A DNA stretch of 32,500 nt from Armadillidium nasatum. Its lineage: Eukaryota > Arthropoda > Malacostraca > Isopoda > Armadillidiidae. The notes below the pieces were generated by a model. It was not told the DNA's origin, made no database searches, and was given only the letters and a program-made list of their open reading frames with translations. The DNA is taken from contig SEYY01000198.1 in NCBI GenBank assembly GCA_009176605.1, forward strand, positions 158,583 through 191,082. The letters run 5' to 3'. Each line of letters starts with the position of its first letter. The stretch's first letter is position 1. Position numbers and translations under genes: made by a program. This document shows positions 28,052-32,500 of this stretch, one piece after another.

Positions 28052-28584
28052 CTGCAAGATGTACGAGTAAGACCGTGAAGCAACAACACTTATTAATTAC
28101 AAATTTCATTTAATTAAAAAAATAGAAATAAATATAAGCTATCTAGTATCATAGACTATGCTAGTATCTATTATTATAAATTTTATTCGAAAAAATTTAT
28201 TATAGCTAACTTGTTTCATAGAAATATGTAGATCATTTATAAGATCATAAGAAAATAGAGGCTGTTTGAAGTCATGTGGATATGTCGTCTAAAAATATTG
28301 ATGTATTCATTTGCTTTGAATGATTTGTCTTACATTTAAGTTTTCATCATGCAAATAAATAACCCTACTCCATATTTACACGTCTAGCAAGATTTCATTA
28401 AATTAAATTATAAATTTAAAGATCAACTAAGCTATCGTGAAAAACAAAGTCACCAATAAAAATTTGTCATAAGCAGCATCCATAAAGAGCAAAAGATTCA
28501 AAATTAATCCTATTTCGGTTAAGTCATAAAATACGCTGCACATCTATACATGGTCGTTAAAAGCAGAGTCAATAACACTGTACC
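27727..28584. other. Upstream flank, weak hAT-end similarity and a TTTA repeat
   Basis: Positions 27727-27810 (CAGGGTT, then ATCAGTTGATTTTTTTACG) faintly resemble the end of the foldback family. Positions 28016-28051 are about nine TTTA units. No gene was recognised. Confidence 0.4.
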
Positions 28585-28865
28585 TTGTTCATTCATGTAC
28601 CTAACTGTGAGGTACCTCCAATCATACCTTGTGGTAAACCACTCCAAAAAGTTATCACTCTCCTGTGGAGAAAATCCTTTCTCATACCTATAAATACTAA
28701 TCTTCTTATGATTTTTATTATGACACCTGCACCTATTGCAGTCAAATGAAAAAAACTTTAGACTTCACTGTAAATTATGAAAATATTTGTAAACCTGAGT
28801 CATATTACCTCTAAGAAATTTCTTTTCTACTGAGAGTTTTCCTATATTTCTTGAAATATATTTTG
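28585..28865 (-). pseudogene. CR1-like LINE reverse transcriptase fragment
   Basis: The minus-strand frames give LSVEKKFLRGNMTQVYKYF and, after frameshifts, RVITFWSGLPQGMI. These match FSVERRFLRGDMIQVYKIF and RVVNFWNELPQVIV of the better-kept copy at 30011-30936. It is the extreme C-terminal part of the reverse transcriptase ORF. Confidence 0.7.
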
Positions 28866-30010
<1,145 letters not shown>

Positions 30011-30933
30011 AGAGTGACTCTGAGTGGCTTTGAATGGCTATCAAATAATTCATGTAGGTTACTCAAATGAATGATTTAATTATGAAATGAATGGGGAATG
30101 GCTTGAGCCTGTGGACCTTGAAAAGGATTTAGGTGTGATTATTAGCAGTAATCTGAAGGTGGGTGATCAATGTTTGGAAGCAAGGAAGAAAGCTAATAAG
30201 ATGTTAGGTATAATTAATCGCAATGTAGTTTACAAGAGCAAAGAGGTTATAAGCAAGCTATATAATAGCTATGTTAGGCCAGCATTAGAGTACTGTGGAC
30301 AGGTTTGGGCTCCTCATTTAAGAAAAAAACAGAGATATGCTGGAGAGAGTACAACGTCGAACAACAAGGATGATTTCTGGCTTTGAAAATAAGAGCTATG
30401 AAGAGAGGTTGAAGGTGTTAGGAATGTTCTCGGTTGAAAGGAGATTTCTCAGAGGGGATATGATACAAGTTTACAAAATATTTGCATCTGACAGTAATAC
30501 ATAGATTGAAAAATACTTTATAGTGGACCGTGGAAGAGTAACTAAAGGACATGCTAAGAAAATTAAAAAAAAGCCATGCCATCTCGATCTAAGAAAATAC
30601 TCTTTCAGTAATAGAGTTGTTAATTTTTGGAATGAATTGCCACAAGTGATTGTTGACTGTGATTCTCTTGTCAAATTTAAAAAGGGGCTAGATAGATATA
30701 TGGATGGTTTAGGTATTATATAGTATAACTTGACTAAGCCAAATTGGCGGTATATATGAATTTTTAGATCAGCCTATGACTAAGAATTGCATGAATAAAC
30801 TGATAACTAGGGATGGGATAGACCTAGTCTTTTGTGCATGTATTAGTATTGATATTATTATTATTTGTTTGAACTGGGACAGTCTCGATAGGCCCTTGTG
30901 GCTTCTTACTGTCTCTATTTCCTATGTTCCTAT

Positions 30934-30936
<3 letters not shown>
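30011..30936 (+). pseudogene. CR1-like LINE, 5'-truncated reverse transcriptase with 3' UTR
   Basis: Conceptual reading: YQIIHVGYSNE, a stop, NYEMNGEWLEPVDLEKDLGV, KKANKMLGIINRNV, SYVRPALEYCGQVWAPHL, a frameshift in an A-run near 30325, RVQRRTTRMISGFENKSYEE, a stop near 30503, KYFIVDRGRVTKGH, and NRVVNFWNELPQVIV to a stop at 30721. This is the thumb and C-terminal region of a LINE reverse transcriptase. A 200-bp 3' UTR follows and ends with two CCTATGTT octamers (30921-30936), as CR1-type LINEs end in short tandem octamers. Confidence 0.85.

Positions 30937-30989
<53 letters not shown>
30937..30989. repeat. (CT)n microsatellite after the LINE 3' end
   Basis: About 26 CT units directly after the terminal octamers. 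Confidence 0.98.
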
Positions 30990-30993
<4 letters not shown>

Positions 30994-31121
30994 CATCAAA
31001 TATTTTCTCCTTTCTAAGACATATTTCTTACCCTACGCCCTCTCAACTCTTTCTATGACGACAAGAGTTTCATACATGATATAAATATGTGACTCATTGA
31101 TTTATATTAAAAAATAGTCCA

Positions 31122-31994
<873 letters not shown>

Positions 31995-32180
31995 CGTGTT
32001 AATGGTAAAGCAGTGAATACTTTGATTCTCACTTGCAACGTGTGCAGGTTCGAAGAGCTAAAGAATTAATAGAAATTTGACTTTAAGGGTGGCTCATCGG
32101 TAAAGCACTTAATACGTTGATTCTCATTTTTCGTCTCAAAAGGGCTAATAAATTAATAGATTTTTGACTTTAAGTATGTC
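31995..32180 (+). repeat. Tandem tRNA-like units (SINE-like)
   Basis: Two units of about 90 bp each. Unit 2 has GTGGCTCATCGGTAAAGC, close to a pol III A box / tRNA D-arm (TGGCTCAGTNGGTAGAGC). Unit 1 has GGTAAAGCAG in the same place and GGTTCGAAG (B-box / T-arm GGTTCGANTCC) at 32047-32055. Both share TTGATTCTCA and GCTAA.GAATTAATAGA..TTTGACTTTAAG. Neither folds into a complete tRNA by eye. Confidence 0.5.
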
Positions 32181-32500
32181 TCAACACGCAATTTTTTCAT
32201 ATTATTTCTGGGTTACTGATAAATATAAGATAATTTCCAAAATTTATTTTCACTGCCAAGTTTATTATTATATCAATCTTGAATGTTAATTATAATTTTA
32301 ATTTACATTCTATTATTTTTTTTTTTTAATTTTAAATTTAAATTTTGATTTTAATTTAACTTTTACTTTTATTTCAATTTTAAGATTTTTTTTATTTTAC
32401 TAATACTCTCCTTATCCATAAACTTGAAACTTGAACAATAACATTTTTATGAAACGACTTTTAAAATATTCTGGATTTTCCGACCACCTTTACACCAGTT
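32181..32500. other. AT-rich end of window, nothing recognised
   Basis: Degenerate TTTAATTT-type sequence at 32290-32395; no gene. Confidence 0.5.

Overview
This is eukaryotic nuclear DNA. It is AT-rich, intron-containing and full of transposon relics, with fifteen (TA)n arrays that together cover about 2.0 kb. The one host gene, the mix of elements (Penelope-like, CR1-like LINE, mariner, several hAT/ZBED families) and the microsatellite load suggest an arthropod. A decapod crustacean is a plausible but unproven guess.

Host gene: six coding exons on the minus strand encode a DBHS protein, the nonA / hrp65 / NONO / PSPC1 / SFPQ group of nuclear RNA-binding proteins. Exon 1 (27240-26104) encodes a 379-residue Gln/Asn/Gly-rich, prion-like N-terminus. 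A 14-kb intron follows. Exons 2-6 (12088-11867, 11600-11430, 11131-11001, 10791-10496, 10020-9929) encode RRM1, RRM2, the NOPS segment and the start of the coiled coil. Every junction keeps the reading frame and has AG/GT splice sites. About 683 residues are encoded with no stop, so the last exon or exons lie in a part I could not resolve or beyond position 1.

Region 1-9900 (intron 6 or downstream) holds a head-to-head pair of 5'-truncated Penelope-like elements (1200-3507). One arm is split by an 803-bp BED-finger hAT relic (1705-2507). A decayed mariner is split by a palindromic element (5690-7125), and there are many TA arrays. Region 9929-12088 is the exon cluster. Intron 1 (12089-26103) is a trap for elements: a hAT terminal fragment, a second mariner relic (14290-15222), a composite insertion with 8-bp target duplications (15396-17824) that carries a ZBED-hAT copy, a relic of a repetitive arthropod ORF (19200-19470), a ZBED-hAT with perfect 8-bp duplications (20260-24189), a 1.2-kb palindromic foldback element nested inside it (20370-21568), and a truncated second foldback copy (24729-25252). 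Region 27241-32500 is the upstream flank of the gene. It holds the likely promoter, two CR1-like LINE fragments and a tRNA-like tandem repeat.

The most informative signal is that two nested insertions have their own pre-insertion ('empty') sites inside this window, in a sister copy of the host element. This defines both insertions to the base. I see no evidence for a new enzymatic or defence system.
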